A stretch of 64,000 nucleotides of DNA, from assembly GCA_036850595.1 (NCBI GenBank), contig CM072155.1, forward strand, positions 9,612,256-9,676,255, read 5' to 3'. Source of the stretch: Rhyacichthys aspro. Lineage: Eukaryota; Chordata; Actinopteri; Gobiiformes; Rhyacichthyidae. Position 1 is the first letter of the stretch. Each line of letters starts with the position of its first letter. The translations under genes were made by a program, and so were the position numbers. Below are positions 1 through 13,954 of this stretch, piece after piece. The notes under the pieces were generated by a model that saw only the letters and a list, made by a program, of their open reading frames with translations, did not search any database and was not told the origin of the DNA.

Positions 1-732
1 AGGACACCCTCACGACCCGATTAAATAAGGATGAGAGTCCTGCAGCTCAGAACCCAGCCTGGCGTATGTGTGCTGCCTGTATGTGAGTATGTTTCAGTAT
101 CATCCTTGTACATGGTTTACATTGGTTTGTTGTCGGTGTGAATTGTGGAAGCTTTCTGTTTAAAGTGAGACAACGAGCGGCGCCAAAGTCTGTGTCATCA
201 CTGTGTGGTATGAAAAATTCAATCACAGTAAAAGGGTGAGTTCACCAAGAGAATTCAATGGATAGAGCTCATGACCCTGCAGTGCTCCTCCAATCAACAA
301 GCATGGTCCAGAATGTGTAAATCCATTTTGTGTGAAGTGTATTTGACTGGATGGCTCCAGCGGGGTACAGAAGGCGATGGTCCAGTAAAGACAAGGAAAA
401 CGCTGAGTCATTCTTGTCCTCCAGCGAGTCTGAACATATAATCAATAGCTCAGAACACTTGAGGCCCCAGAAGATGCATTGCAATTGGAAGACATTTAGT
501 ATCTTTGTTAAAATGCCAGGCAGGCCGTGACCCTGTAGTGCAGGTTTCTCCAGCTGCCACCACAGGGGCAAGAGGACAACACCAGAAATATTCTGTTGAT
601 GTTGGACAACAGTCCTCTGACAGCTGTGTCAATTTGCAGATTTATTGTTGTTGCATTGAAAATAATATAAGGATTTGGTTTTAGCTGCAACACACTCACA
701 GAGTGAGGTATTTATCAACCAGTAATCACTGT
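1..732. other. intergenic, no gene seen
   Basis: I see no exon-like open frame with splice sites and no RNA gene. The short open frames on the minus strand (for example 269-571) resemble no family I recognise and overlap each other in different frames, which is typical of chance. Confidence 0.5.
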
Positions 733-740
733 GGATTTGG

Positions 741-1193
741 CAGACGTGTGACCAAGTCATTGTTCTGCAAGTCACACGTAAGTCTCAAATCTTTGTCCTC
801 AAGTCCTGAGTCAAGGTTCACAAGTCCAAGTCAAGTCCAAAGTCCTATACTTCAAGGTTTCAAGTCCTTTTGACTCTTTGAGTGAACAACACTATTATGT
901 TAAAATTAAACAGCTGATGTAAGCGTTTAAATCTGTATTTATTTAACAAAAAATTATAAAGTAAGTTCAATTAGGTGCTTGTATTTCCAAAGAATATTTA
1001 CTCAGAAAAGTATTGTCATAATGACTTTTTCTATGCTTTGGTGATCAGTGATTTACAATGTGTGGGCTGATTTTTTCATTGATGTCCAAGTCCAAGTTGA
1101 GATAAGAGTCTTTTATTTTTAAGTCAGAAAAATCAAATTTGTGACTCAAGTCTGACTCAAGTCCAAGTCATGTGAATCAAGTCCACACCTCTG
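741..1193. mobile_element. non-autonomous hAT-type element
   Basis: The left end reads CAGACGTGTGAC and the reverse complement of the right end reads CAGAGGTGTGGAC, giving short imperfect terminal inverted repeats. CAGNGGTG is a typical hAT terminus. The element is flanked by 8-bp direct repeats, GGATTTGG at 733-740 and GGATTTGA at 1194-1201 (7 of 8 identical), the duplication length hAT transposases make. The interior is built from many CAAGTC/AAGTCC motifs. At 453 bp with no long open frame it cannot encode a transposase, so it would have been mobilised in trans. The mismatch in the duplication suggests it is old. Confidence 0.82.
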
Positions 1194-1201
1194 GGATTTG
1201 A

Positions 1202-4177
1202 AGTTAATTTTTTTAACGTCAGTGCTGAAGCTGTGCCTGTACTTCGTTTGGATAAACAGGATCCAACACACAACACACAATGCAGCTCTTGAATTCATGC
1301 TACACTTCTGACATGCTCCAACCTGTTTGCATCCACCCGACTAACAAAGCTTCAGTTTCCATGTTTAGAACTTGATCAGGAGCTCTGTGAACCCCAACTA
1401 TCTGTGAAGTCCCATTATGGATGTTTCCACTGAAAACGTCATAGCTTCTCGAGTGAGAACTACTCGGCTGCATTAACGATGATATCTAGTTAATACTTGG
1501 CCTGACGCGGAGCCGTTGCAGAAGCTGTTGAGCCCTGAGGTGAAATCTGCTCATGTCTTTCTGCATACTCCTCTCTGAAGCCCGCAGCCGCACTTGATGA
1601 GTTGATGAGTTCTGTAACACAAAGGCTGACATTTGACTGAAAAGGTCCACATGTCAGAAAATGTCATAATGGAAACCCTGTGGCTCCATGTCTCTACCTT
1701 TGATGAGAATTTCACATGCACTTTTCAAATTACATACATTATCTGTGAAGTACACCGCGTCCTGAGGAGACAGGTGCACTGCTGTAATAACATTGATTCA
1801 AAAGGTTATCTTAAATGAGCTACAAAACACATATCATAACCCTAATTTAAAAAATGGTGGTGTACTCTAGTGTGCAGTTTTTAGGTAACATGCAATAGTA
1901 AGAATACCTGAAAACCTGTTGTAGAAGTGTGATTGCGCTGCTGGAATCACACACATCAACACACTTAAAAGGTAAAAAACATCAAATTTGTGATGTGAAT
2001 ATAATATATTCAGAGTGAGCGCTCAGGAGTCTTGTTGATGTGTACCACAGTGATTTACAGTCTCAGCTTTGAGAGGGCTCTTAACTCCAAAAAACAAAAT
2101 GATGCACTGGCAAGCAATACATATGAGCAATAACGTCAAGAGCAAACTGTGCATGCATTAAAGCATTTACAGGAATATCATTTGATGTCCCGTAAAATCC
2201 TTTGTGCAAATAAAAGCAATGTTTCGTCAATCACAGGCTCAACTCTGAAAATGATGATAAAAGTGGAAGTTGTCTTTGTGTTGTTTTAAGTCCATTTCTT
2301 TGGCAGTCACAAAGGTTGCAAAGTGTTAATGTTTCACTTACTTACTCTTGAAGAGAAAAAGTGCTTGTGCAAACATGGCTGCCCTGTCTTTTTTCATATT
2401 CTGGCTTTTTTGAGAAGTGTGCCTCATGTACTGCAACATCAGCCTGATTGAAGCAGTGAGGGTCAATCCAAAGCCTCCAAAGCACTTCTTATAGACTGTT
2501 ATAGATGTTTTTGTCTTCTAGTTCTAGATCCAACATGACAGTGGCTCTTGATGCCAAGTTCTGTAATGTCTCTGTTAGGCCCCGGGCCGTTCTGTGGGCC
2601 CATCTGAGCACGTCAGTGGAAGACCCTCCAGGTCTGTTGCTGGGTAGAGGCACATCTCCACCCCTCTCTGTGATTGGTTCATGCTGAGTCACTGGCCACA
2701 CCTCTTGGACCGCCCGGTGTCTTCTCTGGGCACAAACATTTGCTGGTGCACCCAACTACTACCACAGGTATTTGTGATGAGTGTGTGCGCTTAAGTTAGC
2801 AAATCTATTAGAGAACTGTTACTCCCTTTTATTCCTGGCCTCTTCCCCGTTTTAGTATCCAAGTGGACAATACCTCAATGTGATTCTTTCAGCCGAGATA
2901 AAACAGCAAATAAAAACACCTAGCATTGTGCACATATCAGGTTAATAATAAATCATGATAAAAAGCGACCTTAGTTCTAGTCGGACAAAGGCAATAATTC
3001 AAAATTCTGTTGATTGAGTAACAAGCCTCAATATTGCGAATCATAGTCGGGTTACTGTTGAATTTAAAAGGTTGGACTAAGTGCTCTGAGAATGTTCCAG
3101 AGCTAGACAGAATAACGCACTTAAAAATACAAAGACCAAACGACATAAAGACCAGTATCACAAATCATTTTGACTTCTTTTCCAATTCAGGAAGTGCTAA
3201 CAGGAAACATCATAAAAGAACGGATGAGATCAGTAAATTAGCCTGGTTTATTAACGCTTAATGCCACAAACAAATCAGGTTGAACATCAGCTCCTTTTCT
3301 CTTGAAGACCACATTAATGCAGCATGAGCACTGTGGACTCAGTTACTCTCCCGTGCCTGTGAGCTCGGACAAATCCGTAAGTCCAGGCTTAATGGAGCTG
3401 TGAGCCTGGTCCACCTAAGCTGTGCATCTAAATCTAGTGACCAAGTTTCCTCTAACGTCAGACTTTAATTATGTACTCACCACTGACAGAGGAAATCAAC
3501 TGTGGTTTGTTATGAAGCATTGACCTCAGTGCGTTTGAATACAGAAGAGCTTGCGTAAATCTCATTGGCTCTGTGTTTGTCCCAGCTTGTGCCATCTGCT
3601 CCCTACTATGATACATAACCACCTGTGTGACCTCAGCGCTCTCCGGTGATGTGCTGTGAGTATCCCTGCGGTCATAATGGAGGGAGCCTGTATATTGATG
3701 CTGTTCCACATGTTAATCTCTCGAATTCAGGCCACTGTTGATTCAAACGGCTGATAATCACCTTACATCATGCTGAAAATGAAAGCGTCCCTTCCTTTCC
3801 TTTCCCAGTAAATGTCTTCTGACAAATATAATCGCTTTCTGAATGTTATGGAATCAGCTCTGAATGCTTTTCTGGTACTTAACAATACTGTCAGAAGTCT
3901 TTAGTTGCTGAAATCCAAAGAGGACTTACATTTTGTTGCATAAAACATCTAAACAACTGAGAAAAAGATTTAAGGCTAGCAATCATAGTGCACCATCTTA
4001 AAGTGAACGGATCTTAGAGCTTTCGGGATTAACATTGTGCTAGTTAGCAATAGCCGGATTGTTTTCCTGGACCTGTGCTTCCTCATCAAAGACAGTCAAA
4101 TCTGCCAGAGAAGATTAGCATACACATTGCTGAAGGTAAAATGCGCGTGAGGTAAAGTAACACACACACAGAATAAG
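1202..4177. other. intergenic, no gene seen
   Basis: The minus-strand open frame 2489-2755 (88 codons) is locally more GC-rich than its surroundings but matches no family I recognise. No repeat boundary or RNA gene was identified. Confidence 0.45.
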
Positions 4178-5127
4178 TAGGGTGACCATACTTTCACTTT
4201 AATTTCGCAAATCAGTACATTAACATACATTAACAAATAAAAAATAATTTCATCAGAAATCAATACAACACCAGTAAACAATAAAAAATAAACCTTGAAC
4301 TGATTGCATTGATACCATTAAAATAAATTTAAAAAAAAATCACTTCAAAGAAATACAACTTTTCGACTGTGTCTTTATTCATTACCAGATACTTTTCTTA
4401 GACACATATTATTCCTGGAGCTCATTTGTAAATCACAACTTTCCTTTCGGCTGATGACAGGTTGAACTGTGAACACTGGAGAAGGATAGCTTAGCAATAG
4501 CCTTGCGCTTAAGAACCAATTATTGTTGAGCTACAGACCTGAGGACCACTGTTGTTGTTTTTTAATTGGTCGATATGGCCATCGCCATGGTAACTCTGTG
4601 ACTGACAGTCTACAGACAGTCTACTGGTGCATTCAAGAAGTCCTCGGGAGCTGCACATGAACACCTGCTTACGTCTGAAACACGTTATCATTATTTTCAT
4701 AATCAACATGAGTTATTATTACAAGTTACAAGCTATTATTTATTTCCTGCTGATATTTTTCAACCTAGGTACGTTATGTTAACTTTGAATAGGCTCCCTT
4801 TTCTTAAACCGATGCTAATAAGCTAATAATTGCTGTATTAAAACTTAAAAATCACAGTAGCACATTCATGACTTCATGTCCAGCTTCCTTGTCTTTAAGG
4901 TTTAGAATATTCTGACTTTTCGAGCTGAAATCATGTGAACACACCGAAGTCGGAAGAATGACTTGCTAACCTGATATTAAGAGTTCCCATAGACCACATG
5001 AATGCACCACACAGACAAATGACTTTCAAGCACAATGCACAATTGGCTCTATAACTGAGTAAAAAATCGGCACATTCTGGGCAGGAAGAGGGCAAAATTG
5101 GGACATTTGGGAAGTATGGTCACCCTA
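4178..5127. mobile_element. inverted-repeat DNA element, copy 1
   Basis: The 16-bp motif TAGGGTGACCATACTT at 4178-4193 is repeated exactly in inverse orientation at 5112-5127. If the outer TA belongs to the target site, the element starts GGGTGACC and is flanked by TA on both sides, as Tc1/mariner-like insertions are. The wider context AAGT-A...T-AAGT leaves the duplication length uncertain. The ~950-bp interior has no transposase-sized open frame. It shares sequence, in opposite orientation, with copy 2 at 14178-14420: a TCACAGAGTTACCATGG block and an adjacent CCAATT block occur in both. Confidence 0.72.
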
Positions 5128-7792
5128 AGTATAAGGGCTATGCAAACAATCTTTAGCTTCTTAGCATTTTTGCAAGACCGAAGTCATCATAAATCCCAGT
5201 TTCTCAACCCCTGATAAGCATTTCCAATTATAAACATCACCGTATAACTCAGTACACAGTCTACAGACTGTAGAAGGGCAATATTGCAAGTTGGGAAAGT
5301 CATTTTCACGGTATGCTACAATCTGTTTACACTTAGCTAATGAAAAAGAAAAAAAAAAGAAGCTATTTTTACATGTACATCCCGAAATGTTCCACATAGC
5401 ACGAATTGTGTGCCGTTCCCTGCGGCATATACGAGCCAGTGACCCAGTTGGATAAACAAGTCCCTGTAAGTGAAGGTTGTTCCCTGCTGGTACATGTTCT
5501 TTCTCCTTCCCTGTTGGGCCATATCCAAAGGGCACTGCATCACTTGGCCTGGCACTCACTCACATGGAGTATCCTGAACACACACACAAACACGCCACAC
5601 CTCACATGAGGACGCTGCCAAAGCCCGAGGCAAACGTTGACAGAGGGAGAGGCTGAGTTATTCCTGCATTAGAACAGTAAATAAACATCCTAGAATGAAA
5701 CTTTGGAGTAGAAGTTGTTTATGTGTGTGAGTGTGTGTGTGTTTCTGTTTGTGCCGTAGCCTGAGCTGTCAGCGTGGTTATCTGATGTCCTTCCACAGAT
5801 TGCAGGTGATCACAAACAAACGGAGAGGCAGAGGAGAAGCTAGAGGAGGCGGCTGGTGTTTTTTTTCTTTTTTTTCCTGGAACACAGTCTGAAAAGAGGA
5901 GAGGAGTCTGGACAAATAGTATTATGTTTAATGTAAAGCTGTACATTATATCACACAACACTGAGGGTCGCATTTCATCTTTAGAGAAGAAATAGATCCT
6001 CCTGATGTTTTATTCATCACTGCTTTGTCAAAGTAAGTTCTAGCATTTGATAAGTTAGCCTATGACACTTCCAAATGTACACATGTATTTTTAAAAACAT
6101 TCTTTTCCAAGAGCGTTTTGCAAAATATGTCTATCCACACGAGTGTAAACTGTCCTCCAGACCACTAGGTGACGATAAACAATACTCTATCATCGTAGAA
6201 CAACAGTCTGATAAATGCAAGTTAATAACTTAAAAAAAAATAATTAAAACTGATAAAAACTTGTAATTTGTTCTAAATTGGGAAATGCGGCTGCCATTAC
6301 TGTTTATGTTGTTACCATGCTTCTTACATAAAACAACAATGAGCATGTGCGTATTGAGCTGAGACATTACCACACATTCCTCTGTCAACACATAAACACA
6401 ACAGTTGCTGAAAGTCTATCCCGTAGCAGGATTTAAAAAAAAAAAAAAAAAGTGTTTTCCAGTTTATGACACCATTTGCATGCAAATAGAAAAAACTAAT
6501 GTGCAGAGAAGTGTCTGTGTGGACAGGGCGTAATATTTTGGAACCAGTTTCAGAGTTCAGAGCTGGTGCCTAGCTTTCTATGGATCCTTTGTTCAACAGA
6601 ATTTGTACCCAACTTTAAAAAAAAAAAAAAGCCAAAATGTTCATATGTGGCACCGCTTTCAAACACTGATGAAATACAAACTTTTTTTTTTTTTAAAGAT
6701 AATTTTTTTGTTTTTTTATTGATAGTGTAGTAGTAGCTGGACAGGAAATGGGAATGGAAGAGACTGGGGAATGAATTTTAAACTTAAAGTAAACTTAAGT
6801 CACTATAAGCACTCACATCCACCTCCTCCCCAGCTCCTTGTTTTGTTACATTTCTGATTTCAATCTCAAATCTCTTGTTATTGTCTATTACTCTGTGCTG
6901 TTTCCCTATAAACCAGCTCTACCCACCCAGAAGAACATTTTGGTGGAAAAACTTCAAACTCAGAGGCCAGGCTTCGGAAAACATCAGGTGATTTCTCAAG
7001 CTAAATATAAGTGAGGTCAAAGATCTGGAAAAATCCACACACGAGTCCGGGAATGGTCACTGCTGTCTTATCGTGTGTAAACTGCAGCAGCCCGCCGCGA
7101 TCGCACGAGGAGCACACTTTAGGCTCGCATCCATCCATCTTTACTCACTGCATCCATCTCTTCATCCCAGACTCCCCGTATCGCTTGACCACCTGGCACC
7201 AGGCAACGCGTCCCGTTTCCATCTGCTCGGGTTCTCAAACTGAGGAAACACTGCGGGACAGATGGATGGATGAAGGGCTCGGAAAAATAGGAGGGGAAAG
7301 CAAACAGTCAGGTCAGCATTGAAAGCGGCCTAGTATCTTTTATTAGCTTTAGATATACCAAAAAGTCTGGGCTTTACAACAGAGCAATGAGTAAAAATAA
7401 CCATCAGAGTAAGATAGGCCAAAGCAGCTTCTCGTGCAAACCAACAACCGCTTGTTACTACTCTATCCGACAAGTTGGACTTTCCGTTCGTTTTTTATCA
7501 ATAAATTCCTATCAGTAGACTAAAGTATACCGTCACAGGCTGCTATTATATTGATTGCCTGTTGCTTTTCCCATTGATTTACATTAAAGCACCTTTTCCC
7601 ACCTGACAGCCATCTTTCATTTTTTTTTTACGACTCAATCTAAGAAAGAGCCTTTTCATTTGAATATGTTGAGCCCTTCACTGACATGTTTATGCTGTTC
7701 GCTAAAATGAAGTGTCCTTATTACACCCTATGTACGATTGTGATTCCAAATGATATCAATAAACCGGGTGTCATCACTATGTACTGTTTTTT
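5128..7792. other. intergenic, no gene seen
   Basis: This stretch holds a GT-rich microsatellite near 5721-5742, A-runs at about 6436-6451 and 6618-6631, and T-runs near 5860-5876. The open frames 5161-5559 and 7011-7322 resemble no family I know and have no supporting splice context. Confidence 0.45.
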
Positions 7793-8320
7793 CAGGTATC
7801 TGTACCTTACTTAAGTATTTATTTATCTGGGAACTTTTGACTTTTACTCTCTCCTTTTGAACACAAATATCTGGACTTTCTACTCCTTAAATTGTCAAAA
7901 TATTACTTTTACAGCCTTATAGGATGACGACATGACGGAAAAGACGTAACTGACAACAGAGGGGAAGTCAAGCGTGAAAATAAGTGAAGGTGTCTGGACA
8001 GCGTGAGGTTTTCAGCAGCGATACGGATGAAGAAATCAAGCGGAACTTTGTGTTGCTGATATTGCGCACAACTATTTAAACACTGCACAAAAGCTCAAGA
8101 CAGAAATGTGTGATTTTGCGGTGAATGATGCAGAATGAAAAGAATTGCATAAAATCCCAATTGCAATCCTGGTTCAGTCTTGATTATTCTGTCTGAAACC
8201 TAAACTGAAACAGCAACCTGACACCAATTTGTTAAATGAGTTCTCTTCCTTTCACCAGAGTCGTTTTTAACACAGGTATCTGTACTTCTACTTAAGTACA
8301 AAATGTGAATACTTCTGCCA
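7793..8320. mobile_element. ACTTAAGTA-type non-autonomous element
   Basis: Two directly repeated blocks, CAGGTATCTGTAC followed by ACTTAAGTA, lie at about 7793 and 8273. The second runs into GAATACTTCTGCCACCTC, whose reverse complement starts GAGGTGGCAGAAGTA, much like the ends of common teleost hAT-like short elements. The region probably represents one element or two fragments of one family. Exact boundaries and target duplication were not resolved. Confidence 0.5.
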
Positions 8321-9800
8321 CCTCATCAATAGTGTCAGTGTCTTGAACATAATCTTCCTTCTGCATACTGATTTTTTTTTTAGACTTGACCTGAATTAAT
8401 TCATGCAGAACAACAACATGCGCCGACAATTATTTCCCGTAATCTTTAGTGTTTGCATTTATGTGTGTTGTAGATCCATTTATTAAAACAAGGCCTGCTC
8501 TCTGCTGATTAATCTGCTCTGGAACGGTTTGTTTCTGTGGGTGTTGTTGCCCCTCACTCCTAAATTTCCCAGCAGTCGCAGCCGAAATGTTAATGGATGG
8601 AGGTGTAAACACTCACACACGCAGACCGCCCGCCCGCCCGCCCATCGAGAGAGTAAGAACTCACATCTCGAAGCGGCTTGTCAGAGGTTTCATTTGCCGT
8701 GTTTGTAGCATGATCAAAAGATAACAAGACCCATAGAGGGAAAAAAGGAGCTTTCGAATTCGGTTTTGCATAATGAATTAATAGAGTTCAGCCTGTTTAG
8801 TTCCACCTTTACAGCTCCCGGAGGAAGCGTGAGGCTCTAATTGAGTGCAGAGGGGAGAGACCAGATCAGGCCATTTCAAATAAAACATGAGTGTGCTTCG
8901 AAAGGGACACGCTGCTCGCCATTCAAATGAAGCCCCACGCTACGTCTCCAGAGTCTCTACAACTGTGGCTCCCCGTTTACTGCCCAACCCTCGGACGAAG
9001 CGGGGAGAGTGATGGAGATCGTTTAAATTCTCCAAGAGCAAATGTGGGTGGCTTTATGTCCCCTCTGCAATCAGTTAATCAAATACTTGTACTTTCAATA
9101 ACCCCAAGGCGGACTTTCAAATCAGAACCAATGTGACGGTTCATTTCAAGTCCCATGTCGTCGCGGTATTGTGGCCAGCGTTTGTCTGTGATGACTTGGC
9201 AACAGCGTGACCTCAGTGTTACTTTGATTCAGTGAAACGGCAGCCGCTCCTTTGGCCTCAAACACCATGCTCTGCTGCACTCACGCTCACCAAAAACACC
9301 AAAACACTAAGGCAAACGTTGCATTATAAAGTCATGTTCGGCCATGTGTCGTTAATATTATTGAGCTTTAAATGGAAGGCCTAAAGCTGTGCCTCATGAG
9401 TCATCCACAGCTGAATATTCACCTCCAGATGGATTATGGGTATCTGAGAAGGCAATCCAAAAAGCAGGGGGCTAATTAGAGCTGTCACCATCAGTCAGAT
9501 CAGACTCCACACAGGAGCGGTTTATTTCTTTCCGAGCCAGACAGTGGGTCTGAGCGGAGACTGAGCCAGAGGCATCCACACAGCACCAGCTGGTGGTCCA
9601 CTGCATACGACTGTCACCGCATTTATAGGATGTGATGGTCTCTGAGGTTGGATCAGTATCAACCGATTTATGTACATTCACTGCCACCTTCCTGTCATGT
9701 CACATTCATACAAAGAAACCTATAAATATAGATCTTCATATTATTTATTATTTTGACTATAAGGAAAGTCTATTGGTTGTATTCCAAGTTATACAGTTTA
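8321..9800. other. intergenic, no gene seen
   Basis: A short CCCG tandem run lies near 8627-8643. The open frames at 8430-8612, 8891-9136 and 9472-9687 are short and unrecognised. Confidence 0.45.
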
Positions 9801-9959
9801 CAAATTAGGGTTGGGGATCACACAGTGTGTCACAATATGATTAAATACAATGTCCACATAAAGATAATATCATGATAGTGATTCACAAAAAAAACATGGT
9901 CATTGTGAAAATGTGGTGGAAAGACAGCCCTAGATTTACAAAAAAATGAGATTTTGATC

Positions 9960-10445
9960 TGATGAACTTTTACAGAGAATGATACACTGTAATAGATACA
10001 AGGGAACAATAAATAGAATATATAAACAGTCTAAGTCCAGTCTTAGACCAAGTTCAGACTCACAGAGTTTAGTGTTTGGTGAAGGAGACAGAGTTACAAC
10101 AAGATACAACATTTTTAAGAGACAAATATCTCATTTCTGGTCTTGGTAGGTTTTGAAATTTAAGGCAGAAACAAGACCAAATGAAAATGAGTTTGACACC
10201 GAAACAAGACCAAGACTTTTACCAAATAATCCTAAAACCAGTCTCAAGACAAGACAAGTCTCGAGTACTAAATTTAATATTATTTGTCTAGCATTAACCT
10301 TTAGTTTTTGCTTAGTTCCTTTTTTGCATAAACAGCCCTTTTGCAGCGACAAACGGCCTTTTAACAAAGGTCAACAAAATCAGTATCACAATAACATATC
10401 ACGAAAGCGATCCTATGATACCTACGATATATTGTCTCTACTCTG
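9960..10445. repeat. GACC/CTTGGT-rich dispersed repeat, copy 1
   Basis: The phrase GTCCAGTCTTAGACCAAG near 10034 is followed by a string of AAGACCAA/AAACAAGACC motifs. The same order of motifs is found at about 59600-59960, and in reverse complement at about 63420-63960. Outer sequence at 9800-9900 and 10380-10440 (CACAATATGATT, ATCACGAAAGCGATCC) may belong to a different repeat into which this one inserted. The 97-codon plus frame and 78-codon minus frame here are by-products of the short-period sequence. Confidence 0.6.
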
Positions 10446-13400
10446 AACCAGTGGAAGATCTTAAAGAGCTCACTTTGCAAAGTACATTAAATGATAAAAC
10501 GCAGCATCCAACATTAACAGCGTAACAGCTGCAACTGTCAACTCAATACAAAGGGCCTGTATAATGTATCAAGCAGGTGCAGTTTACTTATTTTTTTTCC
10601 GTGTGTATTCCAGAAGTACTGGAGGTCAAGGACTGAATGTTGAGTAAGGGATTATCTGTTGAGAAGAAATTCCATATCTGTGCTGTAGAAAATCTATAGT
10701 CAGTGCATGTACAGTCCCTAAATTTCCCAGCCTCCACATCTGCACTAAAGTCAGAGAGATTGCCTGCTGTAGGTAAACCACTGGACGTATATCACATCCC
10801 TATGCTCTCTGCACCGGAGCTCTGATTCATATTAGTGCCATAAAGCAGGGGGCGAGGGCACTTTAAGGCATAAATCCTACCATACAGCACGGATGAAAAT
10901 AAACACTACCTCTCGCACATCAATTTCTAAACACATAACAGGCTCTTTGTGCACATTCGGAGGTGGCTGTTTCCGTCTGGACCTGCACGGTCTCTCTGCG
11001 GGTGATATTTAACCTGCGCCGTTCGAACATGCAGAGCAGCAGGTCGGCGCTTCCGCTCCACGACGACACAAAGGCGGCGCGGTGACCTTCACGCTGTTAA
11101 GCCATGTCTATCCAATCTTTCAGTGCCCTCTGAGGCCGCCATAAAACACACGCTGCTCTGACACCTCAGGGTGCAAGCTGTGGGATGGGAGTTATTATGG
11201 GATGTAAAAGAAGAAAAAAAACATGGACCGTACACTTATGATTGGCTGGCAGGCATCACATACAGAACAATCCTCTTGAGCAGTTTATCTTTATGATGCA
11301 CTTTATGATTCAGAATACAGCTCCCTCTTTTATGGTCTCCCGTTTCAGTATAAAAACATAGTGCACGTTAACTATCTGTTCATTGCGCCTCCAGCAGTTA
11401 ACGAAACATAAGTCATTTCTGAATCCAAACAGAAATTCTTAGAGAGAAAGATAAGACCAACTCTTTGTTTGAATTTCTACCAAGCATTTACTTAAAGTTT
11501 TGTACAGAATTTGTAATCTGTTTGAGTAATGTTTGTCTTCAGAGTTAGTCAAACTGTAGAACCCAATCACTGTTTAGATTAAGACCCCACATAGCACAAA
11601 TCATTCTGCATGTTCAGGTTTATTTAGCTCTGTGGTGTCCTAAAGTTTGAAAGCTGCCAATTCTAAATTTATATCCATAAGTCAAATCCCACCAATACCT
11701 TTGTGCTGCTAAACATAAATAATGCAGAGATGGTTTTGAGTCCTGTGCTTTCCTCCCAGACAATAACCCAGTTAGAAACCTGACACGGTTGCATAAATGA
11801 TCATTTCCTTACGACACATGATCATCAAGAAATCTAGACTGTGATTGCATTGTACAGTAGGAGCATAAAACATTGAAGTGTATTGGCCAATCAATATATT
11901 TTACACTACTAACATTTGGATACAATCTTTTGTCATAATAGTGTTGTTAAATCCCTACCAGACAACCCCTTTCCTTCAACTATAGAGATTGAGCTCACCA
12001 ATTGTATCAGTGAGTTTAGAAACAGGAGACAATGACACATATGAGAGTTGATGTGAGTGTGGATGTGAGAAACACAACACTCTTCCAAGTCACGTGCTAA
12101 TCTGAAGACGGACCGGGCTTAGTCAGTGGATAAGAGCTGTGCACTGACCTGCCGCACGCACAGGTCAGAGGACCGTCCACCAATCACAACACTTCTGTCA
12201 TGCTTACAAATCAACCACACTAGTTCTCACTCCGGCTGTAGATTTCAGAGGATCTGGCCCCAAATCTTTTCTGCATGGGTAAACTTTCATGGCACAATGC
12301 ACCGACTGAATATGAATCATAAAAAGTGAATGAGAAGGGAGCAGTAGATTTACCTGTCGGCTGTAAACACAACAGTCTGCTTTTCTCGCTTCCATTTTGT
12401 CATTTTAGCTGAAGGCATCTGTCATGTTGAACTGATAAACACCAAACTGTATATTCCAGCAGCGTCAAAGTCAAGTGAATGAAGGGCCGCTCTTGTAAAA
12501 AAGAGAAATGTCACACAATTTACAATCCTTGAAAACAAATACATAATACAGATATTACATTTCTTGTCATTGTTTCACACTAAAATGTATCTGTGGGCTG
12601 GATAAGACATAAAAGATGTGCCTGTCATTCATGTTTCATAGTAAAAAATCTGCATTTGCCCAGGATAAGGTTCATTTTGTGTCAAATACATTCATAACCT
12701 TCATGAATTTTAACAGCCTCTTTATGTGTCAGAAGTATTGACAGCTGGAGTCAATAGAGATTGAAAAATTTATGGACAGTGACCGAGGGTTGAGGTGCAG
12801 TGGCCCGTATCAGGTGCAGAAAGACAGGATTCAATTAGAAGCAGCGTGTTTCCAAAGGCGGCCGGTGATTATTGAAGGTCACATGCCGTTAAGGTTCTTT
12901 GGATCCTAAAGGAACTGTGCTCCACTGAGTAATGATTTTTCTACAGTGGATATTGATATTCAGCTCCAGTTCATCAAGAGATGGAGAATTTACTTTGTGG
13001 TCTTTGAAGGATCATATTTTGCTCAGCAACCTTTCAAGGATAAAGATCAAAACAATGCATCATGTTTGTTACAGATTGTGAAGTTCAAATGTATCATAAT
13101 CAAACGGCCTTACTAATAACACAAAACATATTCCAATACATCAGCTCTATGTTGATACACTAAAGCCTGATAATGGAGTTAGAACATGCACACACAAACC
13201 TACCTGGAGAAGTGCTTGCTTGCAAATTCTGACAAAAAAGCTGAGAAGTACAATATGAACCTCCCCTAGCTCAAGATACTGACATTACCAAACAGCATAT
13301 TGTAAATGTGTATACATTATTAATACACTCTACTGCAGTCATTCTGCAGCTATGCATATAGAAAACCTCCAGTAAAACTTGTTGTTTAATGCAGTCAGTT

Positions 13401-13950
13401 GTGCATGAATATATATAACTAAGGCTCACAAAGGCTAAATGAACAACTCTCTTCTTGTTGTTTTTAATGCCTTTAATGCCCCTATTAGCTTGACTTAGCT
13501 TTGGTGACAAGCTGACCCCAATCCCCTCCCACTCTGGGTCAGTGTCTTCTCTGGCAGTGTGGCTCTGGCTGTCACACAAAGCACCAATCTGGCGTATTCT
13601 TAGCCCCAGTGCTAGCAGTTTCCCATGGCCCTGGACAGATTAGCTTTACTATTCATACTCCCACCAAAGCCACTTTCTCCTCAGGCACTGAACTGGTCAC
13701 TTGTGCCGTGGGCAGAAAATCTCCCAGAACTGAGCAACTGATCAGTACGTCTCTGTTAGATAAGTGAATGTTTGTAATGAAGGAGTGCCAAAGCTAATGT
13801 TTATACAGTTTACTTGATGCAGAGCTAAATGTAGCCTAATGTAGTGAAAATCATGACCAATAACTGTATTGGCTACAATGAAAGGCTACTGTTTACTCTA
13901 GTGTTACAGTCAATACGAGCAATTAGATATTAACATTTAACGTTATATTA
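10446..13950. other. intergenic, no gene; possible decayed tRNA-type SINE at ~12110-12180
   Basis: I see no exons. At 12117-12180 the string GGGCTTAGTCAGTGGATAAG, followed after about 45 bases by GGTCAGAGGACCG, loosely resembles the A and B boxes of a tRNA-derived SINE head. The B box is degenerate and no cloverleaf closes, so this is a weak call. The minus frame 13271-13579 is unrecognised. Confidence 0.35.
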
Positions 13951-13954
13951 TCCT

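Noticed and set aside
5161..5559. 132-codon minus frame as a gene
   Set aside because: It begins outside the 4178-5127 element, contains a long Phe run from an A-tract and resembles no protein.
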